64,000 bases of DNA from Multifurca ochricompacta (taxonomy: Eukaryota > Basidiomycota > Agaricomycetes > Russulales > Russulaceae): assembly GCA_022496185.1 (NCBI GenBank), contig WTXG01000113.1, positions 55,144 through 119,143 of the forward strand, written 5' to 3'. Below the pieces are notes generated by a model that did no database searches, was not told the DNA's origin, and saw only the letters and a list, made by a program, of their open reading frames with translations. This document shows, in pieces, positions 51,190-62,786 of the stretch; the stretch's first letter is position 1, and every line of letters begins with the position of its first letter. Both the position numbers and the translations under genes were made by a program.

Positions 51190-51586
51190 TGAGGGGGGAA
51201 AAAAGTTATTGACCTTGTGTCGTTACGTTGAAGATAGAGGAAATAATAAATTTGTGGTCGAGGGATTTGGTCTATTGATGTGATGGTTAATGAAAAAGAT
51301 GATAGAGGGAGGAAAGAAAGGAACATGAGCTTTTATAAGGCCTCACCGTTATCTCACGACCCATACTTACTCATACTTACATTTAAAACGGACGGAGGTT
51401 TAAATTTAAAATGGAGAGAGCAGGCCGAAGCCGGGTTTCTCGCACTGCCTCACTGCCCGTTCCTGAACCGCCCGGCCCGCGATTGCAGGGGGCCAGGGGC
51501 CAAGAGGCGGTGCAGGGAGGGCAGTACAGGTTCAGGTTCTTCGCAGTCAGTCTAGAATCGAGAGTTACTCGTCGTTTTGCTTTGCG
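51190..51586. promoter_or_regulatory. Divergent spacer upstream of PalC-like gene
   Basis: This 397-bp region lies between the RS/RGG gene (-) and the PalC-like gene (+). It may contain a missed first exon of the minus-strand gene, because its upstream frame starts right after a CCCCTCAG acceptor-like sequence at about 51,190. Nothing else is evident. Confidence 0.4.
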
Positions 51587-53354
51587 ATGAGTAGTATCTA
51601 CACATTTGAGTTGCCGACTACAGGCTCACTTTCATTTGCGGATCATTTTTCTAATGGTTCGAACGTTTACACAACTCAGATCGCTAATGCTACACAAGCA
51701 CGTGCCAATTTACGTGCGTACTCAAGGAGAGCAAGCGCACAGATGGCGACAAAGACTATTTGAGACTCGTCAAAGTGCGTCACATCTCTCAACTACGATT
51801 GTAATTGAAGGTGTTTAACACTTTACAAAAAAATAGACATTGGAGGAGTACCTTCCACAGCTCTACTCAATTATCGCCTGCTCAGCCAGTGGCGACCTCA
51901 TACAGACTCAAGAACCAAGTATCTTCTCCCTGATCTCTCCTATTTACCATTCAACTGACCTACTCGGCCTTTCCTCTCTTTTAGTATTCAGTTGGCGAAC
52001 CACGCTCTCAGCACATCTATTCAACAACTCACCACGGCTTTCACTCCCCACTCTTCCTGCGGAGCTCGTATTCACTCTCTTGACCTATGGCTTCGCGCTC
52101 TCGAACCTTGCCAGACTGAACGTTGCCGCTCTCGGCACATACGAGCGCGAGCGTGGAATCTCCGATGTGGAACGCAGGGCCAAGGACGAAAAACTCGGAT
52201 TCGCCGTCACGTTGCTCTGCAGGGCCAGTGGGCTTTTCGAGCACATCAGCACAACCGTCCTCTCTGCTGCGGAGCAGACATCATCCTGGCAGAATGGACG
52301 CTCGCGCCCACCTGAAATGACCAAAGAAGTGGCTTCGGCATTATCCAAGTGCGTCCCCCCCCTCCCTCTTGACAAACCTTATTTTTAATTGCAATCTAAT
52401 TTTCCTTGGCCCATGTGGTGACGGACAGACTCGCATCCGCATCCGCACAATCCCTCGCGATCCGCAAGCTGATGACCAAATCTTCGTACGATAGCACCAT
52501 CTCACCTGGTCCACCCCTCCCCTCCTCCCACCCATCCCCAGCGCTCCTAGCCAAACTCCATCTGGAGGCCAGCGCCCTATGCGTCTCCGCAGAGTCTCTC
52601 TTACGTATTCCCGCCTCTCGAAAGCACGACATGGAAGTCACGGAACCACTCCTTCTGTACGCGCGCGACAGCGCCGCATTGCACGGCGCTCTCGCGCGCA
52701 AATGGCTAGGTGCAGATGCGGGGGCGCGAGATGCGACTGGTATGGCTGTGGGCTTCCTCGGATTGGCGAAGCGAGAGTTGGACGTGCTTTTGAAGGATAG
52801 TGGTACTCGTTTGGGAGGAGGAGGAGGAGGGAAGGAAGAAGTGAGGGATTGGCGTCGTGAGCGACGGGAACGCATCACGATAGAAGCGGAAGATGCGGGA
52901 CAGTTTTTGCGGTACTATTCCCGGATGAACGACACAGTGCGTACGTGTATCTGTACGCGGGGGTGGGAGAGGGGGTCCCGGGAAACTTTCTTTTCCCCTC
53001 CCCCCCCCTCCCTCCCTCGTTCTCTCTCTCTCTTTTTGTTTTTGACTGATTAGGATCGTCGGGCCACACCTCTTTGATTTGTTTCAGCTATCTTTTCAAC
53101 CTGTTCCCTCTCAGGCTGAATTGCAGACGGCCGTGCCAGCGGGCCGCCTCGCAGTCGCCGCCAAGGCTTTCTCCCCTCCTACTCCCGCGTTTGGGCCAGG
53201 TTCGGTCGAGTACATACGCGAACACGTGGATTCTCTCGATCTCTTGGACGAAGAACCGTCGTCATCATTATTGTTGTCGCTATCTGGTGGTCAGCGGGGC
53301 ACAACAAGCCGGGAAGATAAACCATGCTACGCGGGCGCGGGGTCTTATTTCTAA
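51587..53354 (+). CDS. palC: BRO1-domain protein, PalC-like
   Basis: Exons 51587-51774, 51837-51918, 51985-52348, 52429-52936 and 53088-53354 give about 469 residues once one base is restored in exon 1. Landmarks: N-terminal YTFELPTTGSLSFADHF, then KDYLRLVK, FSWRTTLSAHLF, LLTYGFALSNLA, TYERERGISDVERRAKDEK, FAVTLLCRASGLFEHI and the extreme C-terminus YAGAGSYF. This matches the BRO1-type pH-response protein PalC of filamentous fungi, a plasma-membrane scaffold that links the ambient-pH sensor to ESCRT-III and PacC processing. The frame breaks near 51,721: TAC-TCAAGG should read TAC-xTC-AAG-GAG to continue into KRTDGDKDYLRLVK. A 29-nt spliceosomal intron would also fit the phase but is too short. 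The function in basidiomycetes is inferred. Confidence 0.75.
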
Positions 53355-53808
53355 GTACCGCACCCGCAGGTTAGAGTTGGAAATGAAGTGCAAAGGGGTG
53401 ATATTGTCATTTTTAGTCAAGCTTCAATCGTCATCGTTAAATGTATATACTATGGGCAAATCGTGTTAGAGATGTTGGTGCTATCTATACAAGCTTTGAA
53501 GTGATTGACCCGTTCATTTCCTTTGCAAATGCGCAGCATAGCCCGTCATGTACATGACCAATTATTGAAAACTGATCCTAGCTACTACGCGCGCATCTCA
53601 AAGGGGGAAAGGGCTGGACAAATGCACCAGATGTAGGATGTGGGGCAATGCAAAAATACGTTATACACGATTGAATATATGTACGGACCGATTTGTTGTA
53701 TGATAAATGAGGAACCCGACAGCACAAGCAAGACGCCCAAAGAAGGGAGACGCAGCAACATAGAAATACAACGCGAGCTACACTTGCGCCCGATTCTCCT
53801 TCCATTCC
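53355..53808. other. Convergent 3' flanks
   Basis: 454 bp between the stops of the PalC-like gene and the glutaredoxin gene. No coding signal seen. Confidence 0.6.
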
Positions 53809-54874
53809 TTAGTTATCCTCCTCTTTGTGCTCAGCAAGCACCTTGAGGCCCGCTTTCTCGAATAATTGGCGCAGATGGCCGTTCTTGTGCATCGCGACGA
53901 TGTCATCGGACCCGCCGATTGACTTGCCGCGTAAAATCACATTAGGGAAGGTGTTGCGCCCGGTGAGGCGTGTCAGTACAGCTTTGATAAAGTCGCCATC
54001 CTCTATCCGAAAGAAATTAAATTAAATACCATCAGTTAATCGTCTATGTCTTCAATCCGCTCTCTTTCCGGGGGTAGGGGGTATGTATGACGAACCTCGT
54101 AAGTCAACTTCAATGATCTTGGGAGGTGGGACGAGCTCATAGCGCGCGAGTAGTTCTTTCGCCCTTTTAGAATATCTTTGATCGAAGCAAAAAAAAAAAA
54201 AAAGCGGCGTGTGAATCAGAACCATACTGGTCAGGCACAGGTGATCAAGCCAAAAACGCCACTGCCACACTCACCCACAATAAGTCTGCCAAAGGACCAG
54301 TCAGAAGACGCGTTTTAACAATTCTCCCCCGGAATATTCTCGCGAATAGTCAGGATTTGGGAGGGAAGGGACATGACGAACGCACCTTGCTAAAGACGAT
54401 GAGTGGTGCTTCCGCATTAAGGTGCTTCACACGCGCTGGCCAGTCCGGCGTCGGTGCGAGGTCCCCATCCGCATATGCAGACAGGTGAAGTGGCCGGGTC
54501 GGATCGGGTGCGTCGTTCGCGAGCGCCTCGTTTTGATGCACGACATAGTAGAGTAGCCCATGAATCTCATCCACGCTGGGCCGCATGAGAGCGGCGATAC
54601 TAGCGGGAGAAACACGACGCAAGCCCTGCAGAGCGGGGGGTAACCCAAGGAGATCATGAGAGGAGGAGAAGAGGAAGAGGCAGAGAAGACCGAGGGCGAA
54701 GAGAGGGAATAGGATTCGTCGTCGGCGCAGGAGTGGACGAGAGCAAGAATCCATTCTTGGGGGTGATGATGAAGCTGTGGGCGGGGGAGGCGAGATGCGG
54801 GCGCGATCTTTCGCTGCGGGCGATCTTTCACGAAGGCGTGAATTGGGGTGGGGGCTGTTGCCAGTGATGATCAT
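53809..54874 (-). CDS. Membrane-anchored monothiol glutaredoxin (Grx6/7 type)
   Basis: Four exons (54874-54386, 54285-54275, 54175-54096, 54002-53809) join in phase to 257 residues. The N-terminus is basic and Pro-rich, then one transmembrane helix (ILFPLFALGLLCLFLF) near residues 50-65, then a linker. The glutaredoxin domain follows: PLIVFSK, active site TYCGYSKRAK, the TFPNVILRGKSIGG block (TVP and glutathione-binding equivalents) and DDIVAMHKNGHLRQLF. A single active-site Cys (CGYS) and a signal-anchor match yeast Grx6/Grx7 of the ER and Golgi lumen, which act on glutathione mixed disulfides. The second exon is only 11 nt and encodes the TYCG core. An ATG 28 codons upstream exists, but 54874 gives a cleaner N-terminus. 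Confidence 0.88.
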
Positions 54875-55265
54875 TTTTTTTCTTTGTAAAGGTCGGGGGG
54901 TCAGGAGGAAAGAGAAGAAGGTATGAAGGGGATTCTGAGAGATATTAAATATATACAATACGAGCTGAGAATCGGGAACAATCGGATTTTCTGCGTCTCA
55001 ACACGGCGCTGACAATAATAATAAAATATGGAGTGAGTGTGAGTGTGAGTGTGAGATTAACCCAAAACCCCCCAAAAGACTGTTGTTGTCGGCCTTCTCG
55101 GCCCCGGTGTGTTGAGTAAATTGACGGAACGCCTTGTTCGCGCTCGCGCTCAACTCGAAGCTGTCAATCACCCAACCCTCACTCAACTGCTGCGCTGCGC
55201 AATCAACCCCATCAAATCACAGGCGATAAAGTAATTGCGCCACCAATTCGTTACTGACTTGTGGC
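54875..55265. promoter_or_regulatory. Divergent promoter, glutaredoxin and HAD phosphatase
   Basis: This 391-bp spacer separates two genes transcribed away from each other. It has a (GTGTGA)-type run near 55,030-55,055. No specific binding site can be named. Confidence 0.45.
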
Positions 55266-56295
55266 ATGGCATCGCAAAAGAAAATAGAATATGTAATATT
55301 TGACATGGATGGTGCGTAGAATGTACCTTTTTGCGATCATAACGACTCATAAATCTTACACAGGTTTAATGATTGATTCAGAGCGTGTCTACACAGATGT
55401 CACCAGTGACTAGTAAAGCTTGCTCAATCGCAACAGATCCAATTGATTCGCCGCGCAGATGATATTCTTGCCCAATATGGTGCAACGATGACATGGGAGA
55501 TCAAGGCCGGCCTCATGGGAAAACGTGTGTCTCTTCAAACTATCCATCATCTCTCTCTACATTACAATTAATCATCTTCATCTTCATCTTCAGCCGAGCG
55601 CGCCGCCTCCGCCCATCTACTTTCCTTCTTCCCCAACATCCCCCTCACCATCGACGACTACATCGCCCAGCGTAGGGTCTTGCAAGACGCGCGCTGGCCA
55701 CACGTCCAATTGCTCCCCGGCGTGGAGCGACTCGTCGCCCACCTCGCCGCCCACGACATCCCCATCGCCATTGCTACCGGTTCCATGCGACGCAACTATG
55801 AACTCAAGACGGCCCATCTCCAGCACGTCTTTGCTCGCTTTGGCAGTGGCCACGTCGTCTGCGGAGATGACGGTGCTGCGGGCCGCGGCAAGCCATTCCC
55901 AGACGTCTTCCTCGCTGCCGCTCGCACACTGGGGCGCGCTGTGGGCCCCAATGAAGAGGTCAAAGTCGTTACGGAGGCTGAACGCGATGAGCGCGCACGC
56001 GGGTTGGTGTTTGAGGATGCGATTCTGGGCGTGCAGTCTGGAAAGCGTGCCGGAATGAACGGTGCGTGGTCGTAGTTCCCCCCCCTCCTCCCACCTTTCA
56101 CAGTCATTGCTTTGTTTGTATGACGTTGATCGATCGGGCGTAGTGGTCTGGATCCCGGACGAGAATCTGCTTGGCGTAGGACCTTCACAGATTACAGAGC
56201 GACCTGACCGAGTACTTCACTCGCTTGAGGATTTTGTCCCGGAGGATTGGGGTTTACCTCCCTTCGACAATACCCCAAAGAACCGTTCGGAGTAA
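55266..56295 (+). CDS. HAD-superfamily phosphatase, GS1/HDHD1-like
   Basis: Five exons (55266-55311, 55364-55405, 55459-55524, 55594-56061, 56144-56295) join in phase to 257 residues. HAD motif I is FDMDGLMIDSE, split by the first intron and containing both catalytic aspartates. The cap region is ILAQYGATMTWEIKAGLMGK and PERAASAHLL. Motif II is IAIATGS, motif III is the K of GRGKPFPDVFL, and motif IV is FEDAILGVQSGKRAG. This is the pattern of pseudouridine-5'-phosphatase/GS1-like and sugar-phosphate or glycerol-phosphatase relatives (family I cap). The substrate cannot be assigned from sequence. Cytosolic, with no targeting signal. Confidence 0.88.
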
Positions 56296-57765
56296 AAGAA
56301 TGAGTGGCCAAGGAGACCTCAGTCATGTGATCGTTTCTCTTCATTCCTTCATTCTAAGCGGGAGCCGAAATCATGTAGGGAATATGCATGTGAGTCCTGG
56401 ACGCGTTACACGATAAGGGGTATTGTTTCAACAATGAGAAGAAAGAGAAGGTGCAAGCGAGAAAGATACAGGTTTGCGTAGACTACAAGAAAGATATCCA
56501 GATCTAGAATCAGATATAAATGTAATTGCACATATCTCAGTCCCCATCGGATGGCCGACTAGTACGGGCCTACCGGCTGTGTGAAGTTGTGCCTTGTGCG
56601 ACCTCGTCTTTATCTTATATTTCGAAAAGCGCTGATTGCGCTCTTCATTCTCGAGGCATTTTCTTAGACGGCTGTGAGGTAGCACAGTCCAAATGCTGAG
56701 ATACGCTCTGACCCAGCGACCACGTGCACGTTTTATATTTTGTATTGACTCTCAAAATCACCCGGTATACACACAGAGGACCCTGGTGTAAATAATTGTG
56801 CTTGTTGCAAGTCGAGTGCGAGGGCACACGAGTCGAGTAGTAGGTGGATCTCTACATACAAACTTTAGTTATAGAGGCTTGAAAGGAGGATGGGCGAGTG
56901 ATTATTTCAACTTCATGGTAATGGTAATGATGTCGAGCACTGGGGCACATGAACACGAACGCACGTAAACCGTGCTTGGTTCGCAAAAATGCAGAGCTTC
57001 GACGTGGATCTGTCACTTTCCCTACATCTAAGATTGCCATTGGCGAGGCATCAAAGTATGGAGGGGGCACACTTGTCACGATAATACAAAAGTGCAGCAC
57101 CAGCCGAATTTGCGAGTACGAAATCTGGCTCAGGTATATTTGTCTTGTGGCATGTGATCTATACTATTGAATATGTGGGGAAAAGCTCACTCACCACCGA
57201 GAGTGACTAGTACGGTCAACACCCAGAACGGAGGAAGGCCAGGCAGTCGAGAATACATGGAAAAAAAAGCGCAGGCATCTTGAGCTGGAGTGCTCGGTCT
57301 CGAATTCGAGTAGCCCGAGTCAATACACCTTTGTCTCCCAAGTACAGTGAACAATAGGCTCAGCACAGCATAGAACAAGAGTCGAAATCGCAGCGAGCAC
57401 CGCCCTTGGATATGACAAAGGCCAGAGCAGGATATCCCCGTCAGACACCCGAATCTTTAACGGATATTATATTTGTCTCTGTATTTGTCTGTTTTTTTTA
57501 TTATCACGGCCCGTGACTTGTGACTGACGCCACGCCAACCAACATTCTCATCTTACGAACCACTCGGGATTGAATTTGAATACAAAGGTGGCACTTGCAA
57601 ACTGGATGGTGGAATGCTGTGTAAACAACCTGATGGAAGGCGAGGCTGTGCGGGGGCGGAGAGTGGGCAGTGAGTGAGCAGCGGAAAGCCGACGGTACGG
57701 CCGGTCATAGCAGTGTCAAAACTAACCAATATTAGGGTCACACAGTTCTGGTACGTGGTATTGGT
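56296..57765. other. Intergenic spacer
   Basis: About 1.5 kb without supportable exons on either strand and no notable repeats. Confidence 0.55.
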
Positions 57766-59628
57766 ATGGAAGAGGACCCAGATGAGGGTTTACTACTAGC
57801 CACCATGACCATGTCGCCCGTCTCCCCCGCAGACACCCACCATGATAGTTCATCCTTTTCTGTCCTTGCGCTTTCAGGTTCGAGCCTTCTCCGACTTTAC
57901 GGCTTTCCTTCAGATACCGTTCTCGCATTAAAACGATACCTTGACAGTGTGCGTCGACTCCTTATCAGTCGAGAGCCCATTCAGGAGCACTTTTTCGAAT
58001 TCGCTTTGGATGGGAGGCCGTGGTCGACTCCCAACTCGACTCATTCTGAGAAACTTCTTATTGATATTCTTGGCATTATATACCAGAACGATCACCAATT
58101 TCTCTCCACTTTGGATTATGGCCGCAAGCAGGATGACCACATCCTCATGGTCTTTTCGCGACCATCGTCGCTGCCTCGTTTTCCCTCAGCCTCTATCCCT
58201 CCTGCCCTTTTTTCCATATCCATGATTAGTCACGATGTTTTCCGTATCGTCTCCCCCCCTTCACACTTAACGCCGGCTATTCTTCAAGCTGTCCGAGATT
58301 TTTGTCCCCATGGTGTACGATTCGAGAAAAAGGTAGCCGAGAATGTATATGAACTCATGCTTGATAGTTATAAAGGTAACATTAATTATCCCCAATCTTT
58401 CGAACGTCACTCACAGGTCACCCTCGCAGACCCTCAAGCGACTATTTTCGAGAGAAATTTATTCTATAATTGTTTCTCCTTACTTAACTCCTTAAACGCA
58501 CTCGGGTTCACGCTTCTCACATCCCTCTCGATCAACGATAGATCACGCTTCAAGGACATATGGGTCTTCACGGGCCCGTCATACACTTTCTCGACCTCCG
58601 CCTCCGATACGGTCCCGACTCCCCGGGAGTTGCCTGGCGTTGCCCCACAAAGCCCCATTGGGAGTATAATAGACATGACTGGCATAGGCACACGAAACGT
58701 TGGCCATACTGATGACACTGAGGGGTCAGGGAGTTTCATTGGAAATACTACAGACTTGAATTCATACCCGCAAGTGCCATTCCCACAGTTATCACCTTCA
58801 CTCCACCAGGCAGATTCGCAATCCAGTGTATCAACCCCGCCTCTGGACCCGGGAAGCTCCCGCGACTCTGTTTTCAGCTCCGACACAGATCAAAGTACAG
58901 ATAAACCCATTGGGAAAGAGAACGACTATGGTCCTCGCACCCATGACCCAAAGGAGAATGTGTTACTTGGAAGATGGACCCCTGCACTGACTGGCATCAT
59001 GGAATCCACGTTTCCTGGTGCCTATTCCACCGCACATGCGCGCAATCACACATCAGGATCTCAGCCCGAAGTCACTACAGAGGAACAACAGGAAGTCGGG
59101 GCTGGTGCGGCAAAGACAGCGCATTTGAAGCACCAATCGGAAAGGGTTGATAGGGCAGAGCTGGTCATAGAGGATCGTCGCGCAGGTGTTGATCGACTTT
59201 TTACGCCCATAAATGGGATACCGAAGAAGAGAGATGACGTTCCACTCACAGCGCCCAACAGGGAGCAGCCGGGCGTGTCCATCGCATCGCAGGATAGCAG
59301 ACCCTCTTCACAAAGCAGCCTCCAGAACAAGCCTTCGTTCCCCCGTCCCCTTGTGTCGCAGAAATCGCCGTTTTTACAAGACACTGTGCGAGTGGGAAGA
59401 CCGGTAGAAGTAGATCCGCCTGGCAAAAGACTGGTAGGAGTAGATCCGCCTGGCATAAGACCGGTAGGAGTAGATCCGCCTGGCATAAGACCGGTAGGAG
59501 TAGATCCGCCTGGCAGAAGACAGGTAGGAGTGGATTCGCTTAGCGGGAGGGTAAAGAGTTACACGGCCAGTTGGACTAAAAACGCGATGCCGAGTGTGAG
59601 GAGTGATACGAGTCTTTCACGTAAGTAA
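57766..59628 (+). CDS. Uncharacterised agaricomycete protein with two N-terminal domain copies
   Basis: A single exon of 620 residues. Residues about 25-125 and 145-275 look like two diverged copies of one domain. Each has a short beta strand, a phrase of the form LRLYGFP or FRIVSPP, a helix, a segment such as HFFEFALDGRPW or VYELMLDSYKG, and a terminal strand (ILMVFSRP; IWVFTGPSY). I associate this arrangement with a large basidiomycete family of unknown function. The rest is disordered Ser/Pro-rich sequence, with IDMTGIGTRN, SSRDSVFSSDTDQS and PSSQSSLQNKPS, and a 5-unit decapeptide repeat (RPVGVDPPGI type) near residues 546-595. Similar phrases recur in the gene at the right edge, so these are paralogs. 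Confidence 0.72.
   Translation: MEEDPDEGLLLATMTMSPVSPADTHHDSSSFSVLALSGSSLLRLYGFPSDTVLALKRYLDSVRRLLISREPIQEHFFEFALDGRPWSTPNSTHSEKLLIDILGIIYQNDHQFLSTLDYGRKQDDHILMVFSRPSSLPRFPSASIPPALFSISMISHDVFRIVSPPSHLTPAILQAVRDFCPHGVRFEKKVAENVYELMLDSYKGNINYPQSFERHSQVTLADPQATIFERNLFYNCFSLLNSLNALGFTLLTSLSINDRSRFKDIWVFTGPSYTFSTSASDTVPTPRELPGVAPQSPIGSIIDMTGIGTRNVGHTDDTEGSGSFIGNTTDLNSYPQVPFPQLSPSLHQADSQSSVSTPPLDPGSSRDSVFSSDTDQSTDKPIGKENDYGPRTHDPKENVLLGRWTPALTGIMESTFPGAYSTAHARNHTSGSQPEVTTEEQQEVGAGAAKTAHLKHQSERVDRAELVIEDRRAGVDRLFTPINGIPKKRDDVPLTAPNREQPGVSIASQDSRPSSQSSLQNKPSFPRPLVSQKSPFLQDTVRVGRPVEVDPPGKRLVGVDPPGIRPVGVDPPGIRPVGVDPPGRRQVGVDSLSGRVKSYTASWTKNAMPSVRSDTSLSRK
59401..59550 (+). repeat. Five 30-bp tandem units in coding DNA
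   Basis: The unit length is exactly 30 bp, with the core GGTAGGAGTAGATCCGCCTG in most copies; the fifth is diverged. Each copy adds a decapeptide and keeps the frame. Confidence 0.9.
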
Positions 59629-60239
59629 GGGAGTAGGGGTATATTAGGGAACGCTGGTAATGTCACCGTGGCAACAACATGGTTAAATAGTAGGGGAGAT
59701 TGTGAGGAGTTAATGGGAATTGAGATTCCCTCATCCTCCCCCCGCCCAAGCTGCTGAAGCCAAGGGAGCTGGGGCGGATGTTTTGGTCTCTGCCAGAGGC
59801 CAGTTGGAGGTATGCGCATGAGGATCGCCTTGTGCAAGCCCAAAAATAATTTTTTGGACACCCCCCCTTTGAGGGCATGTTTTGGTCTTGTTTCTGTTGT
59901 GTTTCGCCCTCCTTGTTACTGAGCCCATTACTCTCGTGCGGAAGCAAACGCGACGCCTTTTGTTCTGTCTCGATCCCTCATGTAGATTGTCAAGCATTGT
60001 ACTGATAAGATTATAGATGCAAAAGAAGATGAGTGGGAATGTGCAAGAGTCTTGTATTGCCTCCACTTCAAAATCCTCTTGCACGCTCCCGCTCGTCTTC
60101 GTTTGCGTCTGTAATCTTATCAGGTTATGGGCCCTGCTGTTGCCAATTAAATCAACACAAAAGACCGAAGACAAAAATTTAAAAAAAGCCTTACCCATGT
60201 ACAACCAGCAGTGGAGAAGAAGAATTAGAAGATGAAGAA
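59629..60239. other. Spacer between unknown gene and copia fragment
   Basis: 610 bp without recognised coding sequence. Probably includes the 3' UTR of the gene to the left and degraded element sequence. Confidence 0.4.
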
Positions 60240-61984
60240 GTGGAAGGACAATTAATAGAACCCGCGACAACTACTTCAAAGGGAAAAACACCATTGCAAC
60301 CACCTAGCGCACCCAAAAAGAGTAGACCTGAGCCTACCGAACCAACGAGTAGATCCGAATGTCTGGCCAGACTCTCAGAAACTATGAAACGAACCCTCAG
60401 TACCGAAGAAGGATCACCATCTGCTCGCAGAAGCACGCCGACAGCCTCGACAATAGACTCAAATATCACCATCCAGACACCCAGGAAAGAGGCTCCGCGT
60501 CTATCACTGATCTACCTCCAGACACTGTTTATGCTTATCAGGTGGAATACGATGATATAATTGCAGCAGCAATTGAAGACACCAAAGGTGATCCAAGATC
60601 ACTCACTGAAGCCCAAGCGCACGACGACTGGCCTCTTTGGAAGGAGACTATGGATCGTGAAATTCAAACTGTCAAACAGGTATGAAGTTATCTTGGTTTC
60701 GGAAATTACTACTGACGTTTCATCAAAGGATACTCACAATTCTTACGCTCGAAAAGGCGAAAACGTGGATCACAGTACCACGCCCAGAAAACAAGAACAT
60801 AGTTGGATTAAAATAGGTCTTTCATATCAAACGCAAAGCCGACGGTACTGTGGACAAGTATAAGGCAAGACTTGTTGCACGCGGCTTCACTCAAGTATAC
60901 AGAGTCGATTATTTCAACACTTTTTCCCCTGTTGCCAAACTGACCAGTTTTTGCACCATACTGGCATTGGCAGCATGATACAACTGGGACATCAAGTCCT
61001 TCAATTTTCAATGGAGCATATCTTAATGGAGACTTGATGAAAATGAAGAAATATATATGCAAGCTCCTCCAGGCTATGAAAACCAAGGTGATGACACTAT
61101 AAAAAACTACAGAAATCACTTTATGGCTTAAAACAAGCCAGGTAAAAGTGGTATGACACCCTTTTGCATTCCCTCATTGACCTGGGTTTCGGCGTTAGCA
61201 GCGCAGATCCAGGTGTATTCCACATTCACATCAAAAAACACATATAAATCCTCGCCATCCATGTTGACGACTGCGCCTTCACAGGCAGCTCAAGCAATTT
61301 AATCACCCAATACAAAGCCAGGTTGAATGCGCGATACGCTCTTACAGACTTAGGGCCAATTCATTGGCTGTTAGGTATCAAGATCTCGCACGACAGAGAA
61401 GCAAAAACCATATCACTATCCCAAACCTCATATATCAAATCCATCCTTGCACAATTCAAACTTGAAGATACAAAACCTTACAACACTGTGATGCGACCAG
61501 GAGTGCAATACTCCCGCAACGACTCACCGCGAACGCCGACCGACACTGAAAAGATCCATACTGAGAGGCAATCGGAAGCCTCATGTATGCTTCAGTCGGT
61601 ACCCATTCGGACATTGCCTACGCCATCTCAACTCTATCACAATTTCCCGAGAATCCTGGCCAAGTTTACTGGGAAGCCGCCAAAAGGATTATGCGGCATC
61701 TTTCCATCACTAGAGACATCGAACTGACCTGTGGCGGTGAGTGTCACGACCTCATAGGGTTTACAGACCCTGATGGGACAAACCAAGAACACAGACACGC
61801 CATTTCTGGCTATACTTTCCTTATCGACGGTGGTGCAGTATCTGGAGTTCCAGAAAACAGAAAACAAGAGCTAGTCACCTTATCCATTGCCGATCCGAAT
61901 ATGTCGCAGCAACGCACGCAGAAAAAGAAGCTATCTGGCTTCGCAGACTTATTCAAGAACTACTCCCTTCTCACACCACTCTGA
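60240..61984 (+). mobile_element. Decayed Ty1/copia retrotransposon polyprotein fragment
   Basis: Scattered in-order pieces of the copia reverse-transcriptase/RNase H region lie in three frames: WPLWKETMDREIQTVK (about 60,630), TWITVPRPENKNIVGLK (60,758), then an in-frame TAG at 60,814 replacing the Trp of the usual LKWVF, then KADGTVDKYKARLVARGFTQ (about 60,830), a YMQAPPGYE block (about 61,055), HVDD (about 61,261), DLGPIHWLLGIKISHD (61,350) and ISLSQTSYIKSIL. The tail has HSDIAYAISTLSQFPENPG and WEAAKRIMRHL. Multiple stops and frame changes show it is inactive. Gag, protease and integrase parts were not seen, and no LTR pair was recognised by eye. Confidence 0.88.
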
Positions 61985-62786
61985 CTGTTATGATTTCCTA
62001 GTACACGTGACTGAAGATTTATCTATCCTTTTTCTTTTCCCCCTCTTCTCTCTTTCTCGATTACGTTCCAGAGCCTTTCACCATGACGATCTTGCTCCGG
62101 GCAGTGTCCTCAATGCTTTATTGTTCTATCTTGCTCTCTAACATTCTGGTATGATGTCGTCCTTTTATTCTACATAAATACTGGAGATATCTAGCTCAAG
62201 GACCTTAGTCTTGAGTTCTTGAGTTTACTGGGCTCAGACCCAGGAATCCGAGACATCTTCCTTTGCTTCACGTTGTGTCACAATTGTCTTCTCACCCAAA
62301 CTATTGAAGAATTCCAGAACAATTAAACTAACAAGTGTAACACGGACAATCTTACATTGCGACAATCAATCTGCGATCAAACTGGCCACCACATAAAAAG
62401 GGGCTGTAGAATAGCTCCCAAAATACATCCTGTTCGTTCGAGAAACGTCCCTTGTTTGTTCCTTCATCACTCTAAAATCTTGCTCGCACTACCCCGTTCG
62501 ACTCTATTTTCTCTAGCGCGCTCAAGGCCACAACTATATATCTTATGCCTATCCTAACCGATCATGTCACCACTGGGTCACTCACAAAAAAACACTCTCC
62601 CTCAAATGTAAATATAGTGTACTTGAAACTACATACATAATACACAGGATCATTGTTCGAAAAACAACCTTTCGCGTGCTTCAAGCTGACATTCCATCAT
62701 TGCTTTTTTTATACCTATTCCATCTGCAATGCCCAGTGCCCAGTGCCCAGTGTCCAGTGCCCCTTCCTCTCAGGTGTGTTGTTACA
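61985..62786. other. Spacer, no gene seen
   Basis: 800 bp right of the copia fragment. Contains a short GCCCAGT tandem at about 62,727-62,760. An LTR remnant could be hidden here, but none was recognised. Confidence 0.4.

Noticed and set aside
51714..51742. 29-nt spliceosomal intron in PalC-like exon 1 (GTGCGT..CACAG)
   Set aside because: The phase fits, but it is too short for splicing, and the skipped codons match the family when one base is restored.
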